DNA from: a virus
Virus record (IMG/VR): IMGVR_UViG_3300045999_006653
Coordinates: 1 to 21,849 of that record
DNA length: 21,849 nucleotides
Reading direction: 5' to 3' (one strand)
Shown here: positions 11,100-20,037 of the stretch, one piece after another
Position numbering within the stretch: position 1 is the first letter of the stretch
Layout: each line of letters starts with the position of its first letter
Notes under the pieces: generated by a model
The model's input: the letters and a program-made list of their open reading frames with translations, nothing else
Database searches by the model: none
Told to the model about the DNA's origin: nothing
Position numbers and translations under genes: made by a program

Positions 11100-11444
11100 A
11101 TGAACGTAAAAGGAAAAATCAAATCGGTAGGTAACACCGAACAAAAGAGTGCCAAATTTTCTATTAGAACATTTGTCCTAGAACTAGAGGGTAAGTACCT
11201 AGAGTTAGTAGAGTTCCAACTAATTAACAACAACACCCTTCTTATTGACCCATTTAGTGCTGGAGATGAGATTGACGCTCACTTCAATTTAAAGGGCAGG
11301 GAGTATAACGGAAGGGTTTATAATTCTCTCCAAGTTTGGAAAATCGAAGGGGAGGCAAAACCAAAAAATGAACCCACGCCACAACCACAGACAGAAGTTC
11401 CACAGGGGGAGTCAAAAGGCACAGAAGACGACCTCCCATTCTAA
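11100..11444 (+). CDS. DUF3127-type SSB-like protein (114 aa)
   Basis: The product begins MNVKGKIKSVGNTEQKSAKF. It has a compact OB-fold-like beta pattern with the block FNLKGREYNGRVYNSLQVWK, characteristic of DUF3127 proteins of Bacteroidota and their phages, then a Pro/Gln-rich linker (KNEPTPQPQTEVPQ) and an acidic tail ending DDLPF. That tail is the signature of bacterial single-stranded-DNA-binding proteins (DDDIPF), which use it to recruit replication and repair enzymes. It most likely coats single-stranded DNA during phage replication. It has its own promoter and a strong terminator, forming a single-gene unit facing away from the replication operon. Confidence 0.75.
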   Translation: MNVKGKIKSVGNTEQKSAKFSIRTFVLELEGKYLELVEFQLINNNTLLIDPFSAGDEIDAHFNLKGREYNGRVYNSLQVWKIEGEAKPKNEPTPQPQTEVPQGESKGTEDDLPF

Positions 11445-11457
11445 TATAAAAACAAAG

Positions 11458-11481
11458 TCCCCCTTCTTTAGGGGGATTTTT
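11458..11481 (+). terminator. Rho-independent terminator after the SSB-like gene
   Basis: TCCCCC (11458-11463) pairs with GGGGGA (11471-11476) around the loop TTCTTTA, followed by TTTTTG. It lies 14 nt after the stop codon. This is a textbook intrinsic terminator. Confidence 0.85.
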
Positions 11482-11482
11482 G

Positions 11483-11490
11483 TATTTTTG
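11483..11490 (+). promoter_or_regulatory. -7 element TATTTTTG right behind the terminator
   Basis: TATTTTTG lies directly after the terminator T-run and 16 nt before the ATG at 11506. It matches TAnnTTTG, so transcription of the next genes can restart here. Confidence 0.45.
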
Positions 11491-11505
11491 GATAAAATTA
11501 ACCGT

Positions 11506-11859
11506 ATGTTCTTTAAGTCCAAGAAGAGAAAAGAGGAGGAAGAGGAAAACAGTAAACCACTTCCTGTGCTTTGTGCCACTACCTGCGTAGTATGGAATAG
11601 CGAAGAAGAAATTGAAAGCAATCCTGGACAAGGTCTGTATACGGACTCTGTTCCAATAATATTTGATATAACAAAAGTTGCCGCAATACAAGCAGACGTA
11701 GAATTTCGTAACGATGGTTCAGCGTCTATAGGTTCACGAACCTTAATATATATCACCGGATCTACAGAGCCTCTAATTATAGACGCTCCATACCAATCAT
11801 TCGTGGAATATTTCACGCTTTTAAAATCTAACGAATTTCATAATAATGCAAACCACTAA
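11506..11859 (+). CDS. Hypothetical protein (117 aa)
   Basis: The product begins MFFKSKKRKEEEEENSKPLP, a charged N-terminus, followed by a globular part with beta-like segments such as TLIYITGSTEPLIIDAPYQS. The frame is open back to 11368, but ATG 11506 follows the terminator and a promoter element and is the sensible start. It overlaps the phosphoesterase start by 14 nt. No family recognised; antisense frames here (11284-11691, 11412-11816) are shadows. Confidence 0.6.
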   Translation: MFFKSKKRKEEEEENSKPLPVLCATTCVVWNSEEEIESNPGQGLYTDSVPIIFDITKVAAIQADVEFRNDGSASIGSRTLIYITGSTEPLIIDAPYQSFVEYFTLLKSNEFHNNANH

Positions 11860-12724
11860 GTACGGCAAAAACATCCTCATTACAGAGTGTTCAACAACAG
11901 ACAAGTTTCTTATGATTTCAGATATCCATTGGGACAATCCGAAGTGTAAGAGAGAAACATTAAAAAACCATCTTGACTACGCTGTTAAGAACGGAATAAA
12001 AATCGTAATCAATGGGGACTTCCTATGCCTTATGCAAGGGAAGTGGGACCCTCGGAGAAACAAGAAAGATATTCGTCCCGAACATAATGTACACAACTAT
12101 CTTGACGCTGTAATTGAAGACGCTGTTGATTGGTGGTCTCCTTACGCTGAGCATATTTTGTGGATTGGTTACGGAAACCACGAGACTGCAATCATTAAAA
12201 ACACAGAGACAGATCCTCTCCAGCGTTTTGTTGACTTGCTAAACTACAAGAACAAAACAAGTGTTCAAGTAGGTGGTTATGGTGGATGGTGGAAGCTGCA
12301 CGTTCAACATAAGAGACACGCGACATTTGCATTCAACGTAAAATATTATCATGGTACCGGAGGCGGTGGTGCTGTAACAAAAGGTGTAATTCAAAACAAC
12401 CGAATGGGTGTTATGATTGCAGGAGCCGACTGTATTTGGATGGGCCACGTTCATGAATTGTATCATGTGATTGATGGGCAAGAATCTCTCGAACATCATT
12501 CAAAGAGAGGTTATTTTATTAAGCATAAGTATGTTCACCACATTAGGACGGCGGCATACAAAGAAGAATACGGAGCAGGTGACTTTGGATATCACGTTGA
12601 GAAAGGAAGACCTCCTAAACCAATCGGTGGTTACATTCTGTCATTTGATACTGCCTATGAGACAGATAATGGTAGAGAGGCAATATTGTTGCTTCCCACG
12701 TTTACACAACTACGAGATCACTAA
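11846..12724 (+). CDS. Calcineurin-like metallophosphoesterase (292 aa)
   Basis: A two-metal phosphoesterase with the full motif set: D26-I-H28 (SDIHWD), GD with D58 (INGDFLC), GNHE with N111/H112 (GYGNHET), H169 (KYYHG) and G-H-x-H with H201/H203 (MGHVHE). Family members cleave phosphomono- or diesters, and phage members may act on nucleotides, RNA ends or DNA. The insertion between metal ligands, including the W-rich VQVGGYGGWWKLH segment, may define the substrate. It overlaps the upstream gene by 14 nt. Catalytic residues are intact, so activity is likely; the substrate is unknown. Confidence 0.85.
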   Translation: MQTTKYGKNILITECSTTDKFLMISDIHWDNPKCKRETLKNHLDYAVKNGIKIVINGDFLCLMQGKWDPRRNKKDIRPEHNVHNYLDAVIEDAVDWWSPYAEHILWIGYGNHETAIIKNTETDPLQRFVDLLNYKNKTSVQVGGYGGWWKLHVQHKRHATFAFNVKYYHGTGGGGAVTKGVIQNNRMGVMIAGADCIWMGHVHELYHVIDGQESLEHHSKRGYFIKHKYVHHIRTAAYKEEYGAGDFGYHVEKGRPPKPIGGYILSFDTAYETDNGREAILLLPTFTQLRDH

Positions 12725-12731
12725 CAAAAAA

Positions 12732-12749
12732 TGGGAACCGTTGTTCCCA
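12732..12749 (+). terminator. Weak hairpin after the phosphoesterase gene, possible terminator
   Basis: TGGGAAC (12732-12738) pairs with GTTCCCA (12743-12749) around a CGTT loop, flanked by A residues upstream and CTTTCT downstream. The rest of the 132-nt gap to the next start holds a second small hairpin, GCATC/GATGC at 12790-12804, and A-rich sequence, but no clear TAnnTTTG element. Confidence 0.4.
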
Positions 12750-12856
12750 CTTTCTGCACACAAATAAAGAACACAATAACAAAAATCAAGCATCAGAACG
12801 ATGCTGTACAAAAGTACATCAATTCACACACAAAAAACACACTTAATATTTTCAAA

Positions 12857-13483
12857 ATGAAGTATTTGAATTATTTGCCTGTAGTTATGAAATACAAAGA
12901 CCATCTAGCAGATGGTGTTGACGTTGGAGACACGCGAATTCACATGGTAATACGAAGTGCTTCTGAAGAGGCTGACTACTGGACAAACACAGATTGTGTA
13001 GTTTATGAAGACTATGGAAGATGGAAAAAAGGAGACGAAGTGTTTGTTAAATATGTAGAGATTAGAGAAGTTGTAGGGGCATATAGTGAGGGTAAAAACA
13101 AACGCATTATTGACATAGGTGATCAGGAAGTTCTTTTGGTAAGACCTGATCTTGTTTATTTAACAATTAGAGATGGTGAACTTATTCCTCAAGATGGTTG
13201 GTGTTTAATAAAACAAGTCCCAGAAAAACCTAAAGACTCTTTGTTATTTATACCTGAAGCGTTTGATGAGAAGTTTAAAGAATTTGAGTGGGAAGTAATT
13301 GCTGTTGGTGGGCCGTCACCTGCTCATGAAATAATGTATGGAAAAGATGCTTTACCTCCTGTTGGTTCAATTATATTAGGACGTAAAAATTGCGGAATAC
13401 CACTAGAAGCAGGTTTAAATAAAAAGTTAAAAGAAGAATATCATCTCATCAGACATAATGAAATTCTAGCGTATGAAGTTTGA
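12857..13483 (+). CDS. GroES-like co-chaperonin, apparently two fused domains (208 aa)
   Basis: The C-terminal half (about 106-208) follows the GroES pattern: a strand with GWCLIKQV, a mobile-loop-like stretch with SLLFIPEAF, EWEVIAVG, PPVGSIILGRKNCG and a closing HLIRHNEILAYEV. The N-terminal half ends in a similar block (KKGDEVFVKY, then IGDQEVLLVRPDLVYLTI), suggesting a second, diverged GroES domain. Phage co-chaperonins such as T4 gp31 replace GroES so that host GroEL can fold the capsid protein; the place just ahead of the packaging and head genes fits. Start ATG 12857 follows an A-rich leader; the frame is open back to 12731, but that stretch contains the hairpins and looks non-coding. 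Confidence 0.65.
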   Translation: MKYLNYLPVVMKYKDHLADGVDVGDTRIHMVIRSASEEADYWTNTDCVVYEDYGRWKKGDEVFVKYVEIREVVGAYSEGKNKRIIDIGDQEVLLVRPDLVYLTIRDGELIPQDGWCLIKQVPEKPKDSLLFIPEAFDEKFKEFEWEVIAVGGPSPAHEIMYGKDALPPVGSIILGRKNCGIPLEAGLNKKLKEEYHLIRHNEILAYEV

Positions 13484-14138
13484 ACAGAATGAGTTTAACA
13501 AACTAAAATATCCTATTCATAAAATACCATTAGGCACACCTGTGCTTTTTGAGTTTTCAGACTTATCTAAGTTCTCTATAATATTCTCGGCACCTGATTT
13601 ACCTAAGAAGTTAGATCCTGATATCGTCATGCGGTATTTGATTTATATGTACGACCTTGGTTCCCCAGGTCAAGGTATTCCCGACTTGAAGAGAAGAAAA
13701 GTTTGGGCGTTACAATGTTTAAACATTGAGCCTCCATACGAAGATGTAATTAAGGATATGCTCAACTGGAAAATCAAAGGTGTTAACAGAAGAGCAATTT
13801 ACTTCCTTATGTTGATGGGCGGTGAGCAGTACATGGTTTGGAAGTCTGCGGAAGAGGCCCTCTTGCGTTATACTGAATTAGAGATTAAATTAGAGGCTGA
13901 AGACGAAGTTGCTCAAGCGAAAATAGTTCAAGCAGAAAAGACTCGAAGAGAAATTATCAATATGACGATGTCGCAAATTGCATCCTCAAAAACAGATTTT
14001 CTTCAAGGTGAAAAGAGTAAGGAACTAGAAGACGAGTTGACTGAGTTTACATTGTTAGATTCTCTCGGCATAAGACCCGAAGAGTACATTCGTGAGTTTG
14101 AACAAAATGGAGATGTATTCCCTGATATAGATGCGTGA
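13473..14138 (+). CDS. Hypothetical protein in the small-terminase position (221 aa)
   Basis: The product begins MKFEQNEFNKLKYPIHKIPL. The N-terminal part is mixed; residues about 125-185 are a long charged helix (SAEEALLRYTELEIKLEAED onward) likely to form a coiled coil, and the C-terminus is acidic. It starts 11 nt inside the GroES-like gene and overlaps the large terminase by 8 nt. Position, size and helical character fit a small terminase subunit, but no helix-turn-helix is obvious, so this is a positional guess. Confidence 0.5.
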   Translation: MKFEQNEFNKLKYPIHKIPLGTPVLFEFSDLSKFSIIFSAPDLPKKLDPDIVMRYLIYMYDLGSPGQGIPDLKRRKVWALQCLNIEPPYEDVIKDMLNWKIKGVNRRAIYFLMLMGGEQYMVWKSAEEALLRYTELEIKLEAEDEVAQAKIVQAEKTRREIINMTMSQIASSKTDFLQGEKSKELEDELTEFTLLDSLGIRPEEYIREFEQNGDVFPDIDA

Positions 14139-16539
14139 AGTAAAATATAAATACAATCAACCCGAGGAGTTTATTGTCGTTAATAACGATGATGAGGATT
14201 TGTATCCAATAAAAATCAAAGTCCCTTCTCTCGAAGAGTATTATAACTTGCCATATGAAGAGGCAATAAAGAAAGTTGAGGGTTACGGACTTCCTCCCGA
14301 AAAGCAGAAGTTTACTTACCAAGAGATGCCCTCTAAACTATCTGAGATTGAATCTGTGATTCGCAGAAAGAAACAGATGAAGCCGAAAGATGTAGTTAAG
14401 TTAGAAGACATTGATGAGGAATTATTTAACGATGTTTCGTATTACTCAAAAGAGATTCAATGGATTAAGAAACAAATCAAGAGGCACTACAAAGGATACT
14501 TCTTCTTCAACAACGGAACTCCAACTTATATGCCCGGTTGTCAATATACCTACTTGAACTATTGGCCAATTGGTAACGGAAGAAATACAAAAGGACTAGC
14601 AGAGTATCGAGACAGAGACAGAAGATGGTTCTTGACCGTTATGTATGCGTACACAACAAAGGAAGCGTTCTATAAATATAAAGTAGTTTACCTCGAAAAG
14701 AAAAAGAGTTATGTTCGCTACTTCAATATGCAAAAGAGTGTGGATGAGTTTAAGGAGAAGCACAGAGATTGTTATGTAGAGAAAGGTGAGTACATTGTAG
14801 ACACAGGAGAAAGAACAACTTACGGAGTTATCTACCCAAAGCACCGAAGAGAAGGAGCGACATCTCGTGCAGGTTTTATGAACTGGTACATTACGGCAAC
14901 GATGGGAATCCAAAGATTTGGGGGTATCCAAAGTATGTCGGACTACCACTCCACTCAAGTTTTTGTGGATCACATTGCAAAGCGTTTGAGAAGGATGCCT
15001 TTCTTTTTCAAGTTGATGACGGAAGGGTCTTCCGTTCCAAAAGAAGCCATACAATTTACAGCACCAGCAAATAGAACGGCAGGTGGTGTTGGAACAACTT
15101 CTCTTCCTCCACACGAGGGTTGGATTAACCACCGACCATCTGGAGAGAGAGCATATGACATGGAAAAACTTCACTTCATTCACCACGATGAGGTTGGAAA
15201 GATTGACCCGAAGGCAGGTATCAACATTAATGTTGTTGATAGATGGAGAGTTGTTATGAAGTGTCTTGCTCAAGGTCCTTACATACATGGTGTTGGTCTA
15301 TTGACTTCAACTCTTGGAGAGATGGAAAAGGGTGGTGGTGAGCAGATGAAGAAACTTATCCTTGGTTCTCGTTTCAATGAGAGGAACGATAACGGACAAA
15401 CAATGACTGGTCTACTTACTCTATTCTTCCCTGCCCACGATGGATTGGATGGATTCATTGATGAGTTTGGAAATTCCATTATTGAAGATCCGGAGAAACC
15501 AACAAAGAATGTTGACGGAAAGTTTGTTTCAATGGGAGCAAGGACATATCTTCAAAACAAGAGAAGAGCATTCGAAATGAATGGTGACCAAACAGGACTC
15601 ATTGAGGAAATGCAAAACTTCCCAATGACATTGAAAGAATGTTTTATGTCGGCATCCAAAGACTCTTCTTTTCCTGTGCTAAAAATAAGAAAGAGAATTA
15701 CCGAGTTGACTTTTGAAAAACATAAGACTCGTAGATACAACTTTGAATGGGAAAATGGAAGATGCTCTCGTGTAAAACTTGTTGAAGATGACGAAGGTAA
15801 ATTCAACATCTCATACCTTCCTCCTGCTGGTGCAAGAAATATAAAAGAGTGGGACTCTGAACTAGAGTCTTGGAAGCCAGGGTGGACTGTTATGAATAAG
15901 TTTGTGATGGGAGCTGACCCTGCTAAATATGAATCCCATGAAGTAAGTGGCAAGAAAAAGTCTTACAATGCAGGGGCAATGTATTACAAGAAAGACGAAC
16001 ATCTTGATGGTGACACAGGTCTTCTTATTAAACCAAGAGGTATGTGGGCATCTGACAAGTTTGTCCTTACTTACAAACAAAGGGATGTAGGTAGAGAGGA
16101 GTATTGCGATGATATGGCAAAAGCTTGTATGTTCTTTGGAGCAATGTTATATCCCGAGATGAATATTACTTTCCTCTATGAGAAATTTCTAGAGTGGGGT
16201 TTGAGAGGATACCTTCTGTACGACATGGACGAAAATGGATTCAGAAAGCCATTGCCGGGTAGAATTACTACGGATGGATCTAGTAATTCTGCAAAGCAAG
16301 ATATCTTTGATAGTTGGGAACATTACCTCAAAAACGGAGTAGAGGGAGAGAACCACATAGAGATTTTAGAGGAGTGTGCGAATATTGATGGTAAGCAAGA
16401 AATGACAAAATACGATTTATTTGCTGCTGGAGGCTATGCACTTTTGGGAAGTAAGTCAGTTTACCCTAAATTTGTAGAATTAAATGAGCAATCTATGAAT
16501 ATAGATTCAAAACTTTTTGATACATTTGATTATTATTAA
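14131..16539 (+). CDS. terL: Terminase large subunit (802 aa)
   Basis: The motor and nuclease that packages phage DNA into the prohead. ATPase features: a Walker A-like segment YPKHRREGATSR (235-246) and Walker B FIHHDE ending in D353-E354. Nuclease features: VMGADPAKY with D596 and a late acidic site at Y761-D762 (MTKYDLFAAGGYALLG), as expected for the RNase-H-like domain. At 802 residues it is longer than many TerL proteins, mainly through an N-terminal region of about 200 residues. It is followed after 3 nt by the portal gene. The large antisense frame at 14596-15288 is a shadow. Confidence 0.85.
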   Translation: MREVKYKYNQPEEFIVVNNDDEDLYPIKIKVPSLEEYYNLPYEEAIKKVEGYGLPPEKQKFTYQEMPSKLSEIESVIRRKKQMKPKDVVKLEDIDEELFNDVSYYSKEIQWIKKQIKRHYKGYFFFNNGTPTYMPGCQYTYLNYWPIGNGRNTKGLAEYRDRDRRWFLTVMYAYTTKEAFYKYKVVYLEKKKSYVRYFNMQKSVDEFKEKHRDCYVEKGEYIVDTGERTTYGVIYPKHRREGATSRAGFMNWYITATMGIQRFGGIQSMSDYHSTQVFVDHIAKRLRRMPFFFKLMTEGSSVPKEAIQFTAPANRTAGGVGTTSLPPHEGWINHRPSGERAYDMEKLHFIHHDEVGKIDPKAGININVVDRWRVVMKCLAQGPYIHGVGLLTSTLGEMEKGGGEQMKKLILGSRFNERNDNGQTMTGLLTLFFPAHDGLDGFIDEFGNSIIEDPEKPTKNVDGKFVSMGARTYLQNKRRAFEMNGDQTGLIEEMQNFPMTLKECFMSASKDSSFPVLKIRKRITELTFEKHKTRRYNFEWENGRCSRVKLVEDDEGKFNISYLPPAGARNIKEWDSELESWKPGWTVMNKFVMGADPAKYESHEVSGKKKSYNAGAMYYKKDEHLDGDTGLLIKPRGMWASDKFVLTYKQRDVGREEYCDDMAKACMFFGAMLYPEMNITFLYEKFLEWGLRGYLLYDMDENGFRKPLPGRITTDGSSNSAKQDIFDSWEHYLKNGVEGENHIEILEECANIDGKQEMTKYDLFAAGGYALLGSKSVYPKFVELNEQSMNIDSKLFDTFDYY

Positions 16540-16542
16540 AGT

Positions 16543-18876
16543 ATGAGCGAATATACTATCTTGTGGCCAAAGGATGATATCGATCCTAAAAAGAAAGACA
16601 ACAACTGGTTGTCGCAAATTGGTCGTGCCATTTTTTATCGTTACGAAAATAACAAAACTTATTTTGGCCGACAAGATATTGCTCGTTTATTTGAAATAAG
16701 AAATTACTCTGAGGGAAGACAAAACCAACAGAAGTATATTGATATGTGGATTCAGCGTGGGGAAGAAAAAGCAAGTGTATCAAGTCCAAACCCACAAGCA
16801 CAACGTATTCGTAGAAAGGGATATGCCAACATGAACTTTGAGATTTTCTCAATCGCTCCCGAACTAAAAAGAATCATTCACTCTGTTGTAGGGACTGACA
16901 ACCAACGAGTTCAAGTTGACTGCATTAACCCAGAGATTAAGAATAAAAAAGCATTAGATAAGGCAACTCTTTACGTTAAGTCTAAGATGGAGCCTTTAAT
17001 GAAAGAGATTGGAATACCACAGGCTGGTGAGGGTGAATTTTTACCCGAAAATACTGTTGAGTTAGATGTGTTTGAAAGCCTTGGCGGGTTTAAACAAAAT
17101 TTAGAAATTACTTTAGAGAAATTAATAGAGTTAGGTTTTACAAATAGCGATTGGGGTAAGATTGAGCGTCAGTTAAAAGACGATGCTATTAACTTCAACT
17201 TTATGGTTTGCAAAGACTACACCGATGCTCACACAGGAATGGCAAAGGTTAAGTACGTTGATGTAACCAAATTTATTTGTGCATGGACTGATGACTCTCA
17301 AGGTGATAATACTCCTTTTGCAGGTCACTTTGAAAAATATAGTATTCCTCAAGTTCGTGACCTCCTTATCCAAAATGGATGGAGCGAAGAAGATACCGAA
17401 AAACAAGTTAACAGAATTGCAAAGTGGGCATTTGATTTAACTTACTCTAATGACAGATATGGTTGGTCTTGGTATGCACAACGTGACACTATTACAGACC
17501 GTATGCGTTACGATGACTTCTTTGTAGATGTTCTTGAATTTGAATACATTTCAAAGGACACTCAGTTCTACAAAAAGAAAGATCGTGACGGTATTCACAC
17601 ATTCTACTCAGATAAGTTTGGGGAATATGTAAATACGGATAAAAAGAAAACTGTTATTGTTGACGCTCACGTTATTTACGAAGGATACTTCCTTCCAGGG
17701 GCAAACATCACAGTAGGTGGTAAGCAAAAAAATATGAAGAGAGTGAGCAAACAAAAGCCTCAAATCTCTTATCGTTTTGAAAAGATTCCGGGTAAGTCAA
17801 TCACAGAAACTGCCATACCTATTTACGACTCTCTTCAAATCAACCACCTTAAACTACAAGCCGCTAAATTAGCAGCTGCTCCAAAGGGTATCGCAATTGA
17901 TATTGGAGCGTTAAACATTAATAGTATCGCAGGTTCAATGTATACACCATTTGACCTCGTTCAAGTATATTCTCACACAGGAAACTTCTTCTATAAATCT
18001 TCTCTCCTAGGAGGTAAGGTTAACACCAACAAATCTTTTGAAGAGTTGGAAGGTGGTATTGGTAAGCAATTGTCTGAATGGATTTTAGCGTACCAACACG
18101 ATGTAGAGAAATTACTTCAGATTACAGGAATCACTCCGACAATGGCTGGATCTCCTGCAAAGGGAGAGAAGTTAGTTGGCGTTGCAGAAATGGAGGTTGA
18201 AGCAACTAATAATGCTTTGTGGCCACTACAACAAGCCTTGGAGCGTTTGAAAGTTAAGGCAGGTCAAAACATTGCTCTTCGCGCTATGACTACCATGCGT
18301 TTTGATAGCGAGGTAAAGGATTATTACGCGGAAGTATTTGGCAAAACATCTATTGACTATTTAATGCCTGCTGCTGATTTCACTCTAGACGAGTTAGGAA
18401 TCTCTTTAAGTAATAAGATATCAGCAACTCAGAAGTTTAAAATTGCAGAGGCGGCAGAAACTGCTCTTAAAGTAGGTCGCAATGGGATGCCTGAAATTGA
18501 ACTCTCTGACTACACTATGATTTTAGAGATGTTAGAGAAGGGTAGATTGAAAGAGGCTACTTGGTATTTGACATACAAGAGTGCAAAGAAGAGAAAGTAT
18601 AACGATGAGATGGCTGCACAAAACCAACAGGCACAAGCACAATCTCTTCAAGAGTTAGAGTTGATGAAACAGAAAGGTGAGATGGAGTTATTGCAGATGG
18701 CTGCAAAGATTGAAGTGGAGAAAGAAGCTGCTCTCTCTAACATTAGAATTAAAGAAAAGCAAATGATTATTGCTGCTGAAACTCAAGGAAGTATTGAGGA
18801 AATTAAAGCAGAGGCATACTTACAGGAACAGACTGGTACTGAAATTACAGGTAAGTTCCGTAAACCAAGCGCATAA
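16543..18876 (+). CDS. Portal protein (777 aa)
   Basis: Placed directly behind the large terminase (3-nt gap), with the size and layout of portal proteins of Bacteroidota phages. It has an N-terminal polar region, a beta-rich wing (KYVDVTKFICAWTDDSQ), and helical segments including IPIYDSLQINHLKLQAAKLA and a conserved-looking HDVEKLLQITGITPTM. The last about 100 residues are a Gln/Glu/Lys-rich coiled coil (AAQNQQAQAQSLQELELMKQ onward). The portal forms the dodecameric ring through which DNA enters and leaves the head. The call rests on order and general look rather than a diagnostic motif. Confidence 0.7.
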   Translation: MSEYTILWPKDDIDPKKKDNNWLSQIGRAIFYRYENNKTYFGRQDIARLFEIRNYSEGRQNQQKYIDMWIQRGEEKASVSSPNPQAQRIRRKGYANMNFEIFSIAPELKRIIHSVVGTDNQRVQVDCINPEIKNKKALDKATLYVKSKMEPLMKEIGIPQAGEGEFLPENTVELDVFESLGGFKQNLEITLEKLIELGFTNSDWGKIERQLKDDAINFNFMVCKDYTDAHTGMAKVKYVDVTKFICAWTDDSQGDNTPFAGHFEKYSIPQVRDLLIQNGWSEEDTEKQVNRIAKWAFDLTYSNDRYGWSWYAQRDTITDRMRYDDFFVDVLEFEYISKDTQFYKKKDRDGIHTFYSDKFGEYVNTDKKKTVIVDAHVIYEGYFLPGANITVGGKQKNMKRVSKQKPQISYRFEKIPGKSITETAIPIYDSLQINHLKLQAAKLAAAPKGIAIDIGALNINSIAGSMYTPFDLVQVYSHTGNFFYKSSLLGGKVNTNKSFEELEGGIGKQLSEWILAYQHDVEKLLQITGITPTMAGSPAKGEKLVGVAEMEVEATNNALWPLQQALERLKVKAGQNIALRAMTTMRFDSEVKDYYAEVFGKTSIDYLMPAADFTLDELGISLSNKISATQKFKIAEAAETALKVGRNGMPEIELSDYTMILEMLEKGRLKEATWYLTYKSAKKRKYNDEMAAQNQQAQAQSLQELELMKQKGEMELLQMAAKIEVEKEAALSNIRIKEKQMIIAAETQGSIEEIKAEAYLQEQTGTEITGKFRKPSA

Positions 18877-18895
18877 ACACAAAAAATAACACATA

Positions 18896-19996
18896 ATGGA
18901 AAATCAAGAACAAAGTACGCCTACGAGCATTTTTAGTGCCTTAGGTTTGGAGAACCCAACTCCTGCACCGATGCCTTCTGGAGAAGAGGCACCTGCATTT
19001 GAACCAACACCAATAGATAATGGTGGTGAACCTGCTCCTGCACCAGAGCCTACTGTTAATGAGGAGACAACCTTTAAAGCGTCTGACTTAAAGGCAATCT
19101 TCGGAGACTTTGAGTCTATTGACTCTATTAAGCAGAAGTATTCTACCTACGAGGAAAGAGCGAAAAAGTACGAAGAGTATGAGCCTCTTATCTCTCAACA
19201 AGAAACTTTAATCAAAGAATTAGAGTCTCCATTTGCAAATGAAAAACTTGCTAGTCTTAACTCGTTCATCAGAAACACAGGAGTTAACGACTTAGATGTA
19301 GCCAACAAATTTGTAGGTAAGACATCTGAAGAGATTAAACAAAACCCTATCCAAGTCATGGCACTTGCTCAAGTTATTCAAGAGCCTGATCTTTTGAAAA
19401 ATATGTCTTTTGAAGACTTGTGTGAAGCAATCGCTGACGAGAACAATACCTACGCTGACGTTACTTTTGAAGACGCTCCGAAGGTGATGAAGATGAAGAT
19501 TGGAAAAAACATTGCTGTAGTAGAAGAAAAATTACAAAATATTGGACAGAATAAAGATTTTGTTGCATCTTTGCGTAACCAATACAACGAGTCTAAAGAG
19601 ACTGTTGCAAAGGCAATCCAGGAATGGAAGCCTACAATTGAAAAACTGACTGATTTGAAAGAGGTGGAGTATGACCTTGAGGGGTACAAAGTGAAGGCGC
19701 AGGTGTCTGCGGAGACCCGAACTCAACTCCAAAAAGAGATTACTAATATCATCGCTTCAAATCCATCTTTACCAGACGATCAAAGTATTGAGCTTATAAA
19801 CACATATGTTCGGAGTCGAATAGAAAATTTAGAAGCGTCCAATATTTATAAATCTCTTATCACAGCCGCTAAAGGGGAGGCCCTAGAAAAATCGGTTAAA
19901 GAGTTTCATAATGGATCGCCTGTCGCTAGACCGGAAAAGCAGGGTGGAAGTAATGAGAAGAGTCAATTGTTGCAATACTTTGAAAAACAGTTGTAG
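18896..19996 (+). CDS. Probable head scaffolding protein (366 aa)
   Basis: The product begins MENQEQSTPTSIFSALGLEN, followed by a Pro/Glu-rich disordered stretch to about residue 55, then long charged helices (IDSIKQKYSTYEERAKKYEE; QETLIKELES) and a basic-tailed C-terminus ending LLQYFEKQL. Acidic, helical proteins located between portal and major capsid genes are usually scaffolds that guide prohead assembly. No protease domain is visible in this window. The gene sits 19 nt after the portal and 41 nt before the capsid gene. Assignment is by position and composition. Confidence 0.6.
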   Translation: MENQEQSTPTSIFSALGLENPTPAPMPSGEEAPAFEPTPIDNGGEPAPAPEPTVNEETTFKASDLKAIFGDFESIDSIKQKYSTYEERAKKYEEYEPLISQQETLIKELESPFANEKLASLNSFIRNTGVNDLDVANKFVGKTSEEIKQNPIQVMALAQVIQEPDLLKNMSFEDLCEAIADENNTYADVTFEDAPKVMKMKIGKNIAVVEEKLQNIGQNKDFVASLRNQYNESKETVAKAIQEWKPTIEKLTDLKEVEYDLEGYKVKAQVSAETRTQLQKEITNIIASNPSLPDDQSIELINTYVRSRIENLEASNIYKSLITAAKGEALEKSVKEFHNGSPVARPEKQGGSNEKSQLLQYFEKQL

Positions 19997-20037
19997 AAGT
20001 TAACAAAACAATTTTTACTAATTAATATTTTACCAAA

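Noticed and set aside
11284-11816. Overlapping minus-strand frames across the terminator at 11458
   Set aside because: They cross a clear terminator and promoter and are antisense to supported genes.
14596-15288. 230-codon minus-strand frame opposite the large terminase
   Set aside because: Cys/Val/Ser-rich composition with no domain; typical antisense shadow of a well-supported terminase gene.
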